From: Variovorax jilinensis
GTDB taxonomy: Bacteria; Pseudomonadota; Gammaproteobacteria; Burkholderiales; Burkholderiaceae_C
Reading direction: 5' to 3'
Assembly (NCBI RefSeq): GCF_030316885.1
Contig: NZ_JASZYQ010000010.1
Coordinates: forward strand, 109,495 to 173,494
Length of the DNA: 64,000 nucleotides
Positions within the stretch are counted from its first letter, which is position 1. Each line of letters begins with the position of its first letter. Position numbers and translations under genes: made by a program. A model generated the notes under the pieces. That model was not told where the DNA came from, made no database searches, and worked only from the letters and a program-made list of their open reading frames with translations. This document shows positions 1 through 8,287 of the stretch, piece by piece.

Positions 1-844
1 AGCCGGCCGGCAGCGAGCCCGCGACGCGTCCGAAGCACGCGGCGGCGCCGAGGCAGGTCGGCAGCTCGGGCTCAAGCTCGATCTGGAGCGCGCTGCCCTG
101 CGCGCCCGGCACGAGTGCGGACTGGACGCCGAAGGCCTGCGACTTCGGACGCCAGTCGACGCCGGCCTTGCTGTCGATGACGACGTCGACCACGTCGTCG
201 TTGACGAACATCGGGCTGACCTTGAACTCGCCGCGGAAGTCGAAATGCTCGAACAGGCGGTCATCGACGATGACCTCGCCGGTCACCTGGCGAATGCCGG
301 CAGCCGCCACCTCGGTCGCCAGCCGATCGAAGCCTGCGAGCGGGTCGGGTGTGCTCAGGGTGGCGTTGCCGAGCGCGTTGGCCTCGTTGTGATCCTGGTT
401 CGGGATCGCGAAGCTGCCGTCCGCGTTGGTGCGGCCGCCCATCGCGAGATCGCCGCTCGCGACTACGATCAGGTCGCCATGCAGCACGCCCGTCGCATCG
501 ACGGTGCCGCGCCGATAGACCGGCGTGCGGAACACATGACCGGGGCCCAGCGCCTCGAGCGCGAGGCCGACCGAGAACAGCTTGCGCACCGAGCCGATCA
601 GCATCGGCTGCCCGGCCTGCTTGTCGTAGAGCACGCGGCCGCTGTCGAGGTCGACCACGCGCAGGGCCCACTTCGCCTCGCGGTACACCGGCTTGTCCAT
701 GATCTGCGCGATGGCCTCGGGCACTGGCTGCACGGTGCTCGGCAGCGGCAGCGCTGCGTTGCTGCTGCCACCTCCGCCGCAGGCTGCGAGCGCGCAGAAC
801 GCCGCGGCAAGCGCGAGCACGCGATGGCGATGGATGAAGGTCAT
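1..844 (-). CDS. dacB: D-alanyl-D-alanine carboxypeptidase, PBP4/S13 family lipoprotein (C-terminus beyond window)
   Basis: Periplasmic penicillin-binding protein that trims or cleaves peptidoglycan peptides. About 281 residues are visible. A lipobox L19-A20-A21-C22 is followed by a Gly/Ser linker, so the protein is probably lipid-anchored. The catalytic SxxK motif is S85-V-R-K88, in a GSVRKLFS context typical of PBP4, and the family segment GDLIVVASGDLAMGG follows. The later SxN and KTG motifs would lie beyond base 1. The ATG at 844 gives a clean signal peptide and sits 10 nt after the stop of the M23 gene, so the two are likely co-transcribed. The family is clear; the exact cleavage specificity is inferred. 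Confidence 0.85.
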   Translation of the reverse strand, partial: MTFIHRHRVLALAAAFCALAACGGGGSSNAALPLPSTVQPVPEAIAQIMDKPVYREAKWALRVVDLDSGRVLYDKQAGQPMLIGSVRKLFSVGLALEALGPGHVFRTPVYRRGTVDATGVLHGDLIVVASGDLAMGGRTNADGSFAIPNQDHNEANALGNATLSTPDPLAGFDRLATEVAAAGIRQVTGEVIVDDRLFEHFDFRGEFKVSPMFVNDDVVDVVIDSKAGVDWRPKSQAFGVQSALVPGAQGSALQIELEPELPTCLGAAACFGRVAGSLPAG

Positions 845-854
845 CTGGGCCGAT

Positions 855-2081
855 TCAGGACGGAAGGTCGACGATCCAGAGATCGAGCGGCATCGCGTTC
901 TGGCGCGGGCCCGGCTGCGCCACCGGTTCGAGCGCGACCGGCGTGCCCTGGCTGCTGGCCTGGTCGTAGGCGGCCGTCGACACGCCACGCTCGGAGGCGC
1001 TGAAGCTCTGCATCAGGAAGGGCAGGCCGTTCGAGGCCAGCGGTGACGGGCTGTCCATCACATGGAAGTGCAGATGCGGCTCCGAGGAATTGCCCGAGGT
1101 GCCGACCTGCCCGAGGACCTGGCCGGCGCGCACCACGTCGCCCGCACGCACGCGCACCGAGCCCGGCACCATGTGCGCGAACAGCGCGAAGCGGCCGCCG
1201 CCCAGATCCAGCACCACATGATTGCCATCGGCCTGCTCGATCGATATCGAATCCGGCAGGGCTCCGGGCGGCGTATCGGGCAGGCCGTCCAGGGCCGCGA
1301 CCACAGTGCCGTCGGCGACCGCGTAGATCGGCTTGCCGTAGATGACGTAGCTGGCCGGCAGCCTGGGGTCGCCGACATAGATGCGGCCCTGTGCATCGAG
1401 CTGTTCCCAGTCGATCGCGAAGCGCTGCGCCGTGTACAGCTGGCCGTTGAGCGGCAGCGTCGCCTGCACGTGGCGCGTCGAGTCGCAGCAGCCGTCGCCC
1501 GCGATGTAGCGGGTGCCGCGCAGCGGCGAGCCGAGCACCAGCGTCGTCGCAGCCGCGGGCGCGATGCGCCCTGCAATCTCGACCACGGTCGCGCTGGCGC
1601 CCGTGCCTCCCGTGTCGACCGTGAGCCGGTGCGCGAGCGTGGCCGGGATCGCCGCGGCGTCGGCCAGCTTCACGTGCATGTAGAGCAGGCCGACCTGCGA
1701 CGCGCCCAGGCGGCCCTTGACCGCGGCGCGGTCCCGCACCACCAGACGCTGTGCGATGTCGGCCGCACTCAGCGTGGCCACGGCGCTGCCGCTGGCCGCA
1801 TCGAGCACATCCAGTCCCTGCAGCGCGACGACGCCGCCCGTGAAGTTGCCGAGTTCGAGTTCGTAGACCAGGTGCATCTGGCCGTCGGAACCCTTCACGG
1901 GCACCGGCGCGTTCAGCACGCGCATCGTGACCGGCGTGACCTGCATGGCCGGCGGGCCGTTGCCCGACTGCGCATTGGCGGGCGCACCGAGCAGCGCGAA
2001 GCGCGAAGCGGACGAACCGCCGCCGCCGCAGGCGACGAGGACGCACAGGGCCGAGACGGCCAGCCAGAGAGAGCGTTTCAT
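855..2081 (-). CDS. M23-family (LytM-like) peptidase-fold lipoprotein
   Basis: Exported 408-residue protein with lipobox L15-V-A-C18 and a poly-Gly linker. The N-terminal half (about 20-230) is an uncharacterised beta-rich region. The C-terminal third is an M23 fold, with LFAHM, a GTSGN turn and the metal-type HLHFHV motif near residues 338-343. The usual first zinc-ligand motif HxxxD appears as RFAIDW, so the first His is replaced by Arg. It may be a noncatalytic activator or a divergent hydrolase. The start at 2081 was chosen over upstream codons because it gives the signal peptide. It precedes the PBP4 gene by 10 nt, which suggests a shared role in cell-wall remodelling. Confidence 0.85.
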   Translation of the reverse strand: MKRSLWLAVSALCVLVACGGGGSSASRFALLGAPANAQSGNGPPAMQVTPVTMRVLNAPVPVKGSDGQMHLVYELELGNFTGGVVALQGLDVLDAASGSAVATLSAADIAQRLVVRDRAAVKGRLGASQVGLLYMHVKLADAAAIPATLAHRLTVDTGGTGASATVVEIAGRIAPAAATTLVLGSPLRGTRYIAGDGCCDSTRHVQATLPLNGQLYTAQRFAIDWEQLDAQGRIYVGDPRLPASYVIYGKPIYAVADGTVVAALDGLPDTPPGALPDSISIEQADGNHVVLDLGGGRFALFAHMVPGSVRVRAGDVVRAGQVLGQVGTSGNSSEPHLHFHVMDSPSPLASNGLPFLMQSFSASERGVSTAAYDQASSQGTPVALEPVAQPGPRQNAMPLDLWIVDLPS

Positions 2082-2151
2082 GAGCGGGGGCCTGTGGCCC
2101 GACTTCGGTTTTCTATGTGGATGAGGAGGCCCGCGATATGCCGCTGCGGCC

Positions 2152-5100
2152 TCATGCGGGCTTGGCCATGCAGATCTGCGCCATCGGATCGATCTGCGGC
2201 GCGGGAGCGCGACGGGCGGAGAACCACTCGCCCGACCAGCGCGAGGCGGCCGTGGTGCCGGTGGCCAGCCCATCGCGCAGCCATTGCGCCACGCCGGGCG
2301 TGGAAGCCTCGCGCTTCGCACCGAGCGCGGCGACCGGCGTGGCCCTTACCGGCGGCTGGGTGATCGGGCAAGACTCCTTGTTCGACAGCCAGCGCTGGTA
2401 GGTCTTGCCGTCACGCACCACCGGGTCCGCCCGCGGCTCCACGATCGGCGAAGGGCCGCTCGTGACCACGAGGCCGAGACGGTTTCCGAGCGGCGGCTCG
2501 GGCAGGGAATACCCGTTCGGGCCGTAGAGATTGCCGCCCGCGAGCGCCTCGCAGTTGGCCGGGCCCGGCACGTAGTTGGGATCGTTGAGCTCCACCGAGT
2601 AATTGATGCAGCCCTGCGGCGGGCAGGAATAGTAGGTGTCGAGCTCGTCCTTGCCCGGGCATGCCGGGTCGTCGCCGGGCAGGCCGCGGCAGCTGCCGAG
2701 CGGCGACGGCCCGTGCGCGTTGGGGCTGGCCTGCTGCACGTAGAGGAACAGCATGCCGGTCTGGGCATCGAAGAAGAAGTTGCGGCCGCCGTTGGCCGGC
2801 GTGCCGTCGGCGTTGGTGAGCGCGGCCAGGCTGCCAACCGCCGTCAGCTGCTCGCGCGGGAAGACGCAGACCCGCTTCGTGCCGTCGCCCTCGGCGCTCG
2901 AGCCGGCCGGACACACGCCGCCGGCCGGCATCGCGGTCACGCCTTCGGCCGGGCAGCCGGTCACGGGGTTGAGATTGGCCTTGCCCCCCTGGTCGTCGAG
3001 GTTGTGGCAATGCTGCCCGCCACGCCGATCGACCAGCCTGTTGAAGTACTGCTGCAGCAGCGCATTGTCGAAGCTCACGCTGCCGCCCCCCCAGGACTTG
3101 TAGCCTCGCACCACCTTGATGTTGGCGCCGCTCGGCGGAGAACCGTTCGGATTCGAATAGCAGATGCCCAGCCGCGTATAGAAGGGCTTCGTGTCCATGG
3201 CCGGCTTGACGGCATCGGTGAATCCAAGGCGCACGATGGCCGGCATGCCGGGCGTGACCTTGGCCTGCCCGGGCGCCGTGGTCGGTACCGCGCGCACCGT
3301 GTAGCCGTAGCCGCTGGCCACCTTCGGCTCCCAGATGCCCTGGCGGTTGCGGCTCATCAGCGACATGCGCTGGTGCACGCCCGCATCCATCGAATCCTTG
3401 GTGAATTCCATGTTCTGCCATATGGGCCCGGTGGGGTCCTGGCCCTCGAACTCCAGCGTCGCCATGTTGGCGGCCGAGATCAGCGAGGTCGCGCGGCCCT
3501 CGAACTTCTCGTCCTGCGGACCGGTTGCGAGGCATTCGTCGACCGAATTGCCGGCGCGGTTGAACGGCAGGTTGTTGAGCGAGATCGGGAACTCATCCGA
3601 CACCCGCACGCCATTCGCATCGACCACCACGTAGCCCGTGAGCGTACCGTCGAGATCGATCAGCGCGGTGTTCATGTCGCCGTCGCGGAAGTCCCCCTGG
3701 TTGACCTTCTCGGTGTAGATCTGGTGTCGCAGGTCGACGTTGTCGAAGCTGAGCGCGCGGCTGGTCGATGCGGTGGGATAGGCGCTCTGGTTGTTCTGGA
3801 ACCAGCCGAGGGCGGCATCGCCCTCGTAGACGCCGGCGGTCGGATCGGGCCAGGCCACGAACTTGCCGAGCAGCGTGGTGTCGTCGTTGGTCAGCAGCGG
3901 CTTGATGTCCTTCAGATAGTTCACGAAGTGGTTGCGGAGGATGCGCACCGGGCCGTCGTAGATCATGTAGCCGGCCGAGTTCCAGCGCGGCGTCTGGTAG
4001 CCCTTCTCGAGCAGTTCGTTGGCTTCGGGATTGAGGTCCACGCAGCCTTCACCCTCGCCGAGGTCGTGGCGCGCGCAAGGTCCCCAGCGGTCGACGTTGT
4101 TGGTGCTGAGGCCGACCAGCACCGAATCCTTCAGCAGCGCCCACACGCCGGGCGAATTGCCGTCGTTGCCGCCCGAGCTCACCAGCGAGACCGAGTCGCG
4201 GTTGGTGGCGAAACGCCCGCCTTCCACTGCGGTCCACGCAGGCCGCATCCAGACCCCGCGGTTGCGGATGCGGGTCGCGGTGAAGCCGTGGAAATGCGCG
4301 ATCACGTTGAGCGTTTCGGCCTCGGCGGTGGGCTTCCCGCCCAGCGTCGGGAACAGCTGCTCCGACACCGCCGCAATGTCGGTCTCGCCGAACAGGCCGT
4401 CGTAGCAGCCGTGCACGCGGTTGTTGCGGAACTCGCCGACTTCCTCGAACTTCTGGTTGCCGTTCGCGGGCGGCACGTACCAGTAGCCCTTGCCGAGGCC
4501 CTGGCAGCCGGCGATCGAGTTGCCCTTGAGCACGGTACCTGGATTGCCGATCCAGAAGCCGCTCGACTGCTCCATGTAGAACTCGTCGCCGATGCACGGC
4601 GGCGCGCCCGGTATCTGGCTGGTGGGCCGCGCGGCCGTCAGCGCACCGCTGCGATTCGGGTCGCGCACGAAGCAGCGCCCGTGCGAAGGGTTGAGCTGGT
4701 TGTCGGTGTTGGGCAGGTTGAGGCCGTGGTAGCCGTTCTGCTTCGCGAGGTAGTCGCCTTCCCAGAAGTTCAGATAGTCGAGATCGTCGGCGGTCCGGCG
4801 CGAGGTCTTCGCGATGCCGAACGAGTTGCTCATCGCACCGATGCCGAGATTGCCGATGAACTGGCCACCCTGCTCCTGCGCCATCTCCTGGTAGAACAGA
4901 TGGCCCACGGCGCGCGCGCAGACGTTGTTGCTGACCTTCACGCCCTGGCTCATGTGCACCGTCACGCACTTGTTGTAGCTGTGGTGGATGCTGTTGCTGT
5001 CGATCAGGTGCGGCCCGGCCTGGCCGGTCATGTGGAAGTGGATCGGGTAGCTGCCATTGCGCGCCTTGCCGAACTTCTCGAGCTCCACGCCCTGGATGCT

Positions 5101-6180
5101 GGCCTCGGCAAAGCCCGGCAGCAGCCGGATCTCGCCACCCCAATGATGGTTCTGGTTCTTCGGATCGTCTGTGGCGGAAGCGGTGCGGGCCGTGAAGGTG
5201 ATGCTGCGGCTCACGAGGCCGACCTCGCTGCGCTCGTCGACGCCGTAGTTAGTGCGGGCATCGGCGCCGAAGTTGGCCTCCGACGGCAGGCCCGGGTCGG
5301 CGCCGCCGAAGTGGTAGTGCCGCAGGGGCTGCACCAGGGTGACGACGCTGCCGCCACCCGCGGGCTCGATCGACTGGATCTGCACGAATTCCGATTCGAA
5401 GGGGCTGAAGCTGGAGGTGGCGACCACGATCCAGTCGCCCGCCTTCCAGCCCGCGCTGCCCTGCGTGACATCGGCGGCCAGATGCAGGCGGCGCTGGCCG
5501 CCCTCCGCGACCGGTGCACCGATCTTCTCCTGCGTGGTCTGGTAGGCAGCCGGGCCCGCGGGCTGGCTCAGGTAGGTCCAGCTGACGCCCTTCGGCGCCA
5601 CACCCTTGGCGCCGAACAGGCGCAGGATGCCGCCGGCCTGCAGTTCGATCCCCTTGTCGGCGCCGCTGCCCATGGCGGTCGGATCCTGGGAGGTCTGCGA
5701 GCCCGTGAAGGTGATGCGCACGCGCTGCGTCGGATTGTTGTCGCCGCCGATCGGGCATGCCGCGGTGCCGAGCGAAAGCACGCCGGCCACGGCGATGCCG
5801 GTGGTCTCGATTTCCAGCACCTCGCCGTTTTGCGGCGCGGCCAGCTTGCCGTTGGCTGCGATCGTGATCTTGCCCAGGGCGTCGGCGCCCGTGAAGGAGC
5901 GGTCGATGACCACGGTCGGGCCGCAACCGCCGGCCCCGCCGATGGTCACGTTTCGCTGGGCATCGAGGCACGAGGAGAGCCCCACCTCGTCGCCCTCCTT
6001 CGCATGAGTGGAAAGCGCGCCCTTCTCGCTGCTGCCGGCCGGGCCATCGAAGGCGCTTGCGCACACTGCGGGCACGCCCCCGGCGCTCGCAAGCAGCGGG
6101 ATGTTTGCGCCATCGGACCCGCCGCAGGCCGCCAGGCACAAGGTGGCCAGCGCAAGGCTGCCCTTGAAGAAATCGATCAT
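2152..6180 (-). CDS. Large G8-domain / right-handed beta-helix lipoprotein resembling CEMIP/TMEM2
   Basis: A 1342-residue exported protein with lipobox L16-A-A-C19. A G8-like segment (about 85-215) has repeated GKITIAANGKL-type strands. It is followed by a beta-helix region with YPIHFHMTG near residue 380, then NSIHHSYNKCVTVHM and NNVCARAVGH. This order of motifs matches the G8/PbH1 arrangement of animal CEMIP/TMEM2 and PKHD1L1. The C-terminal 350 residues are Cys-, Gly- and Pro-rich and unassigned. CEMIP and TMEM2 act in hyaluronan turnover, but activity of bacterial relatives is not established, so no substrate is claimed. An alternative ATG at 6213 would lengthen the signal peptide by 11 residues. 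Likely outer-membrane or surface located. Confidence 0.8.
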   Translation of the reverse strand: MIDFFKGSLALATLCLAACGGSDGANIPLLASAGGVPAVCASAFDGPAGSSEKGALSTHAKEGDEVGLSSCLDAQRNVTIGGAGGCGPTVVIDRSFTGADALGKITIAANGKLAAPQNGEVLEIETTGIAVAGVLSLGTAACPIGGDNNPTQRVRITFTGSQTSQDPTAMGSGADKGIELQAGGILRLFGAKGVAPKGVSWTYLSQPAGPAAYQTTQEKIGAPVAEGGQRRLHLAADVTQGSAGWKAGDWIVVATSSFSPFESEFVQIQSIEPAGGGSVVTLVQPLRHYHFGGADPGLPSEANFGADARTNYGVDERSEVGLVSRSITFTARTASATDDPKNQNHHWGGEIRLLPGFAEASIQGVELEKFGKARNGSYPIHFHMTGQAGPHLIDSNSIHHSYNKCVTVHMSQGVKVSNNVCARAVGHLFYQEMAQEQGGQFIGNLGIGAMSNSFGIAKTSRRTADDLDYLNFWEGDYLAKQNGYHGLNLPNTDNQLNPSHGRCFVRDPNRSGALTAARPTSQIPGAPPCIGDEFYMEQSSGFWIGNPGTVLKGNSIAGCQGLGKGYWYVPPANGNQKFEEVGEFRNNRVHGCYDGLFGETDIAAVSEQLFPTLGGKPTAEAETLNVIAHFHGFTATRIRNRGVWMRPAWTAVEGGRFATNRDSVSLVSSGGNDGNSPGVWALLKDSVLVGLSTNNVDRWGPCARHDLGEGEGCVDLNPEANELLEKGYQTPRWNSAGYMIYDGPVRILRNHFVNYLKDIKPLLTNDDTTLLGKFVAWPDPTAGVYEGDAALGWFQNNQSAYPTASTSRALSFDNVDLRHQIYTEKVNQGDFRDGDMNTALIDLDGTLTGYVVVDANGVRVSDEFPISLNNLPFNRAGNSVDECLATGPQDEKFEGRATSLISAANMATLEFEGQDPTGPIWQNMEFTKDSMDAGVHQRMSLMSRNRQGIWEPKVASGYGYTVRAVPTTAPGQAKVTPGMPAIVRLGFTDAVKPAMDTKPFYTRLGICYSNPNGSPPSGANIKVVRGYKSWGGGSVSFDNALLQQYFNRLVDRRGGQHCHNLDDQGGKANLNPVTGCPAEGVTAMPAGGVCPAGSSAEGDGTKRVCVFPREQLTAVGSLAALTNADGTPANGGRNFFFDAQTGMLFLYVQQASPNAHGPSPLGSCRGLPGDDPACPGKDELDTYYSCPPQGCINYSVELNDPNYVPGPANCEALAGGNLYGPNGYSLPEPPLGNRLGLVVTSGPSPIVEPRADPVVRDGKTYQRWLSNKESCPITQPPVRATPVAALGAKREASTPGVAQWLRDGLATGTTAASRWSGEWFSARRAPAPQIDPMAQICMAKPA

Positions 6181-6342
6181 GTTCACCCCGCCAGCCCGCA
6201 GGAGAGTCGACATGGGGCTGCCTTCTCCGCTCACGCCAGATTTGGGCTTGCATGCTAGGCGCGCGCGCGGTGAACGGCACTGCCCGAATCCGCCAATCAC
6301 TTGCCGAAGGCGCCATGTGGCAGGCGCACTACAGGCCATTGC

Positions 6343-7776
6343 TCAACCCGGCCCGGCCGCATCGGCCGGATAGGGCGTGAACCGGCTCTCGTTCTCGCTC
6401 ACCTCGAGCGGTCGGCCGACGAAGGGGAACGCCCGCTGGGGGCATCGCGTGCGCTCGCACACCTTGCATCCCATGCCGATCGGGATGGCGATCTCCGGGT
6501 TGTCGAGGTTCATGCCCCGCGAGTAGACGAGGCGGGGCGCATGGCGGATGTCGCAGCCCAGCGCGACCGAGAAGGTCTTGTTCGGGGCGCCATAGCCGCC
6601 CATGCCCTTGGACACAGTGCGGGCGATCCAGAGGTAGGTGCGGCCATCGGGCATGCGCGCCAGCTGCGGCAGGATCTTTCCCGGCTGGGAGAAGGCCTCG
6701 TAGACGTTCCAGAGCGGACAGGTGCCGCCGGTCTTCGAGAAATGGAAATGGGTAGCGGATTGCCGCTTGGAGATGTTGCCGGCCCGATCCACGCGGATGA
6801 AGAAGAACGGCACGCCGGGCGCTTCCGCGCGCTGCAGCGTGCTCAGGCGATGGCAGATGGTTTCGTAGCCCACGCCGAAGCGGCTGGACAGCCGGTCGAT
6901 GTCGTAGCGCAGGGTCTCGGCGGCCTTCAGGAATTCCGCATAGGGCAGCAGCAGGGCCCCGGCGAAGTAGTTCGCCAGGCCGATGCGGGCCAGGGTCCGG
7001 GCCTGCGGCTCCTGGTGGAAGTCCGGCGTATCGGCGAGCGCATCGAGGAGCGAGGACTGCTCCAGCAGCGCCAGCTGCGTCGCCAGCTGGAAGGCACGCT
7101 GACCGTCGTCCAGCGACCCGGACAGGCGCAGCGTCCGGCTGCCCGGCTCGTAGCTGCGCTGGCTCTCTTCGGCCTCGTCGTGGGCGGGAACCACTTGCAC
7201 ACCGTGCCTGCGGGCGAGCCGCTGGATCAGCCAGTCGGACAGGGCGCCGCCCTTGGCGCGCGCTTCGGCGGCCAGCGCCTCGGCCGCGCGGTCCACGGCA
7301 TCGAAGTGGTTCTGATGGGCGAAGAAGAAGTCGCGCACCCTCTCGAAGGCCATCGGCCGTAATGGCGCGATGTCGGCGCGATCGTCCCCCAGCCGCAGCG
7401 CCATGGCTTCGAGACGCTGGGTGGCGTCGGCATTGCGCCGATGCAGGGCCAGCAGCGCGCGACCGACGGCAGGCATCTGCGAGGCGATCTCCAGCAGCTC
7501 CGGCAGTGCCACCGCCTCGCCGCCCGGGTTGTCCGCGAGGGCCTCCCGCATGCCCGCCACCAGGCGCGCTTCCTCGTCCTCGGAGAACTGCTGCACGTCC
7601 ACGCCCAGCGCGCGGCTGATCCGGAGCAGGACCCCGACCGTGAGCGGCCGCTGGTTCTGCTCCAGCTGGTTCAGGTAGCTCGGTGAGAGCTCGAGCGCCT
7701 GGGCCAGCGCGATCTGCGACATGCCGCGTTCGGCGCGCAGCTTGCGCAGGCGCACGCCCATGAAAGTCTTCTTCAT
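6343..7776 (-). CDS. prpR: PrpR/RamB-type short-chain fatty acyl transcriptional regulator
   Basis: A 477-residue regulator. An N-terminal XRE helix-turn-helix (about 5-62, with MSQIALAQALELSPSYLNQL) is followed by an IrrE-like middle domain. The C-terminal domain carries Cys in TCPLW, ALGCDI and GCKVCERTRCPQ, the kind of Cys set that binds a 4Fe-4S cluster in mycobacterial PrpR, which also senses short-chain acyl-CoA. It is divergent from the thioesterase-prpC-acnD-prpF operon and separated by about 115 bp of repeated operator-like sequence. It therefore probably controls propionyl-CoA disposal. This type differs from the sigma54-dependent PrpR of enteric bacteria. The ATG at 7776 was chosen; MGVRL at 7761 is an alternative. 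Confidence 0.9.
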   Translation of the reverse strand: MKKTFMGVRLRKLRAERGMSQIALAQALELSPSYLNQLEQNQRPLTVGVLLRISRALGVDVQQFSEDEEARLVAGMREALADNPGGEAVALPELLEIASQMPAVGRALLALHRRNADATQRLEAMALRLGDDRADIAPLRPMAFERVRDFFFAHQNHFDAVDRAAEALAAEARAKGGALSDWLIQRLARRHGVQVVPAHDEAEESQRSYEPGSRTLRLSGSLDDGQRAFQLATQLALLEQSSLLDALADTPDFHQEPQARTLARIGLANYFAGALLLPYAEFLKAAETLRYDIDRLSSRFGVGYETICHRLSTLQRAEAPGVPFFFIRVDRAGNISKRQSATHFHFSKTGGTCPLWNVYEAFSQPGKILPQLARMPDGRTYLWIARTVSKGMGGYGAPNKTFSVALGCDIRHAPRLVYSRGMNLDNPEIAIPIGMGCKVCERTRCPQRAFPFVGRPLEVSENESRFTPYPADAAGPG

Positions 7777-7798
7777 CGTGATCTCCGGCGGGCGTCAA

Positions 7799-7890
7799 TT
7801 TGCACTCTTCGCAAATTTGCCGATTTCGATTCGCAAATCTTCGCCCTTTCAGTCCTTCTGCCAAACCTCGATTGTGCGTAAATTGCGAAG
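7799..7890. promoter_or_regulatory. Cluster of PrpR-type operator motifs between prpR and the methylcitrate operon
   Basis: Three related A/T-rich motifs stand out in this GC-rich intergenic region: CTTCGCAAATTTGC at 7807-7820, ATTCGCAAATCTTCGC at 7829-7844, and GCGTAAATTGCGAAG at 7876-7890, which is the motif in reverse orientation. The third ends one base before the thioesterase ATG. RamB/PrpR-type regulators are known to bind TTTGCAAA-like sites. The function here is inferred from sequence and position. Confidence 0.6.
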
Positions 7891-7891
7891 C

Positions 7892-8287
7892 ATGACAACA
7901 CCCCACGGGACCGTCGAGCTCAAGGACATCGTCTTTCCGGACCAGGCCAACCACTACGGCACGCTGTTTGCGGGCCATGGGCTCCAGTTCATGGCCAAGG
8001 CCGCCTTTCTGGCAGGCCGCAGCCTGGCGCGACGCGACGTCGTGATGGCCGGCGTGACCGGCGCGGAGTTCCTCTCCCCGATTCCGGTCGGCCACGTGCT
8101 GACCCTGCGTTCGTGGGTGAGCCGCGTGGGTCGAAGTTCGATGACGGTGTGCGTCACCGGCCTCGCCGAGACGCTCGGCGCGCCGGAGGAAGAAGTTCTC
8201 AAGGGTGTGTTCGAGATGGTGGCCGTGGATGCCGCAGGACACCCCGTTCCCATCGATCGCTCTTATCTGGACAAGGAGACTGCATGA
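7892..8287 (+). CDS. Hotdog-fold acyl-CoA thioesterase
   Basis: A 131-residue single-hotdog protein of the YciA/BFIT type. PDQANHYGTLFAGHGLQFM near residues 16-34 is the family catalytic segment, and the following strands end in a Val/Ala-rich sheet. It probably hydrolyses acyl-CoA in the cytoplasm. Its TGA overlaps the prpC ATG (ATGA at 8284-8287), so the two are translationally coupled. That makes propionyl-CoA or a methylcitrate-cycle CoA ester a plausible substrate, but this is inference. The ATG at 7892 was chosen because upstream codons run through the operator cluster and encode nothing hotdog-like. Confidence 0.8.
   Translation: MTTPHGTVELKDIVFPDQANHYGTLFAGHGLQFMAKAAFLAGRSLARRDVVMAGVTGAEFLSPIPVGHVLTLRSWVSRVGRSSMTVCVTGLAETLGAPEEEVLKGVFEMVAVDAAGHPVPIDRSYLDKETA

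Noticed and set aside
2284..6258. 1324-codon open frame on the plus strand opposite the G8 gene
   Set aside because: Antisense shadow of a high-GC gene: Arg/His/Ala-rich, no recognisable fold. The minus-strand frame has a signal peptide and domain motifs.
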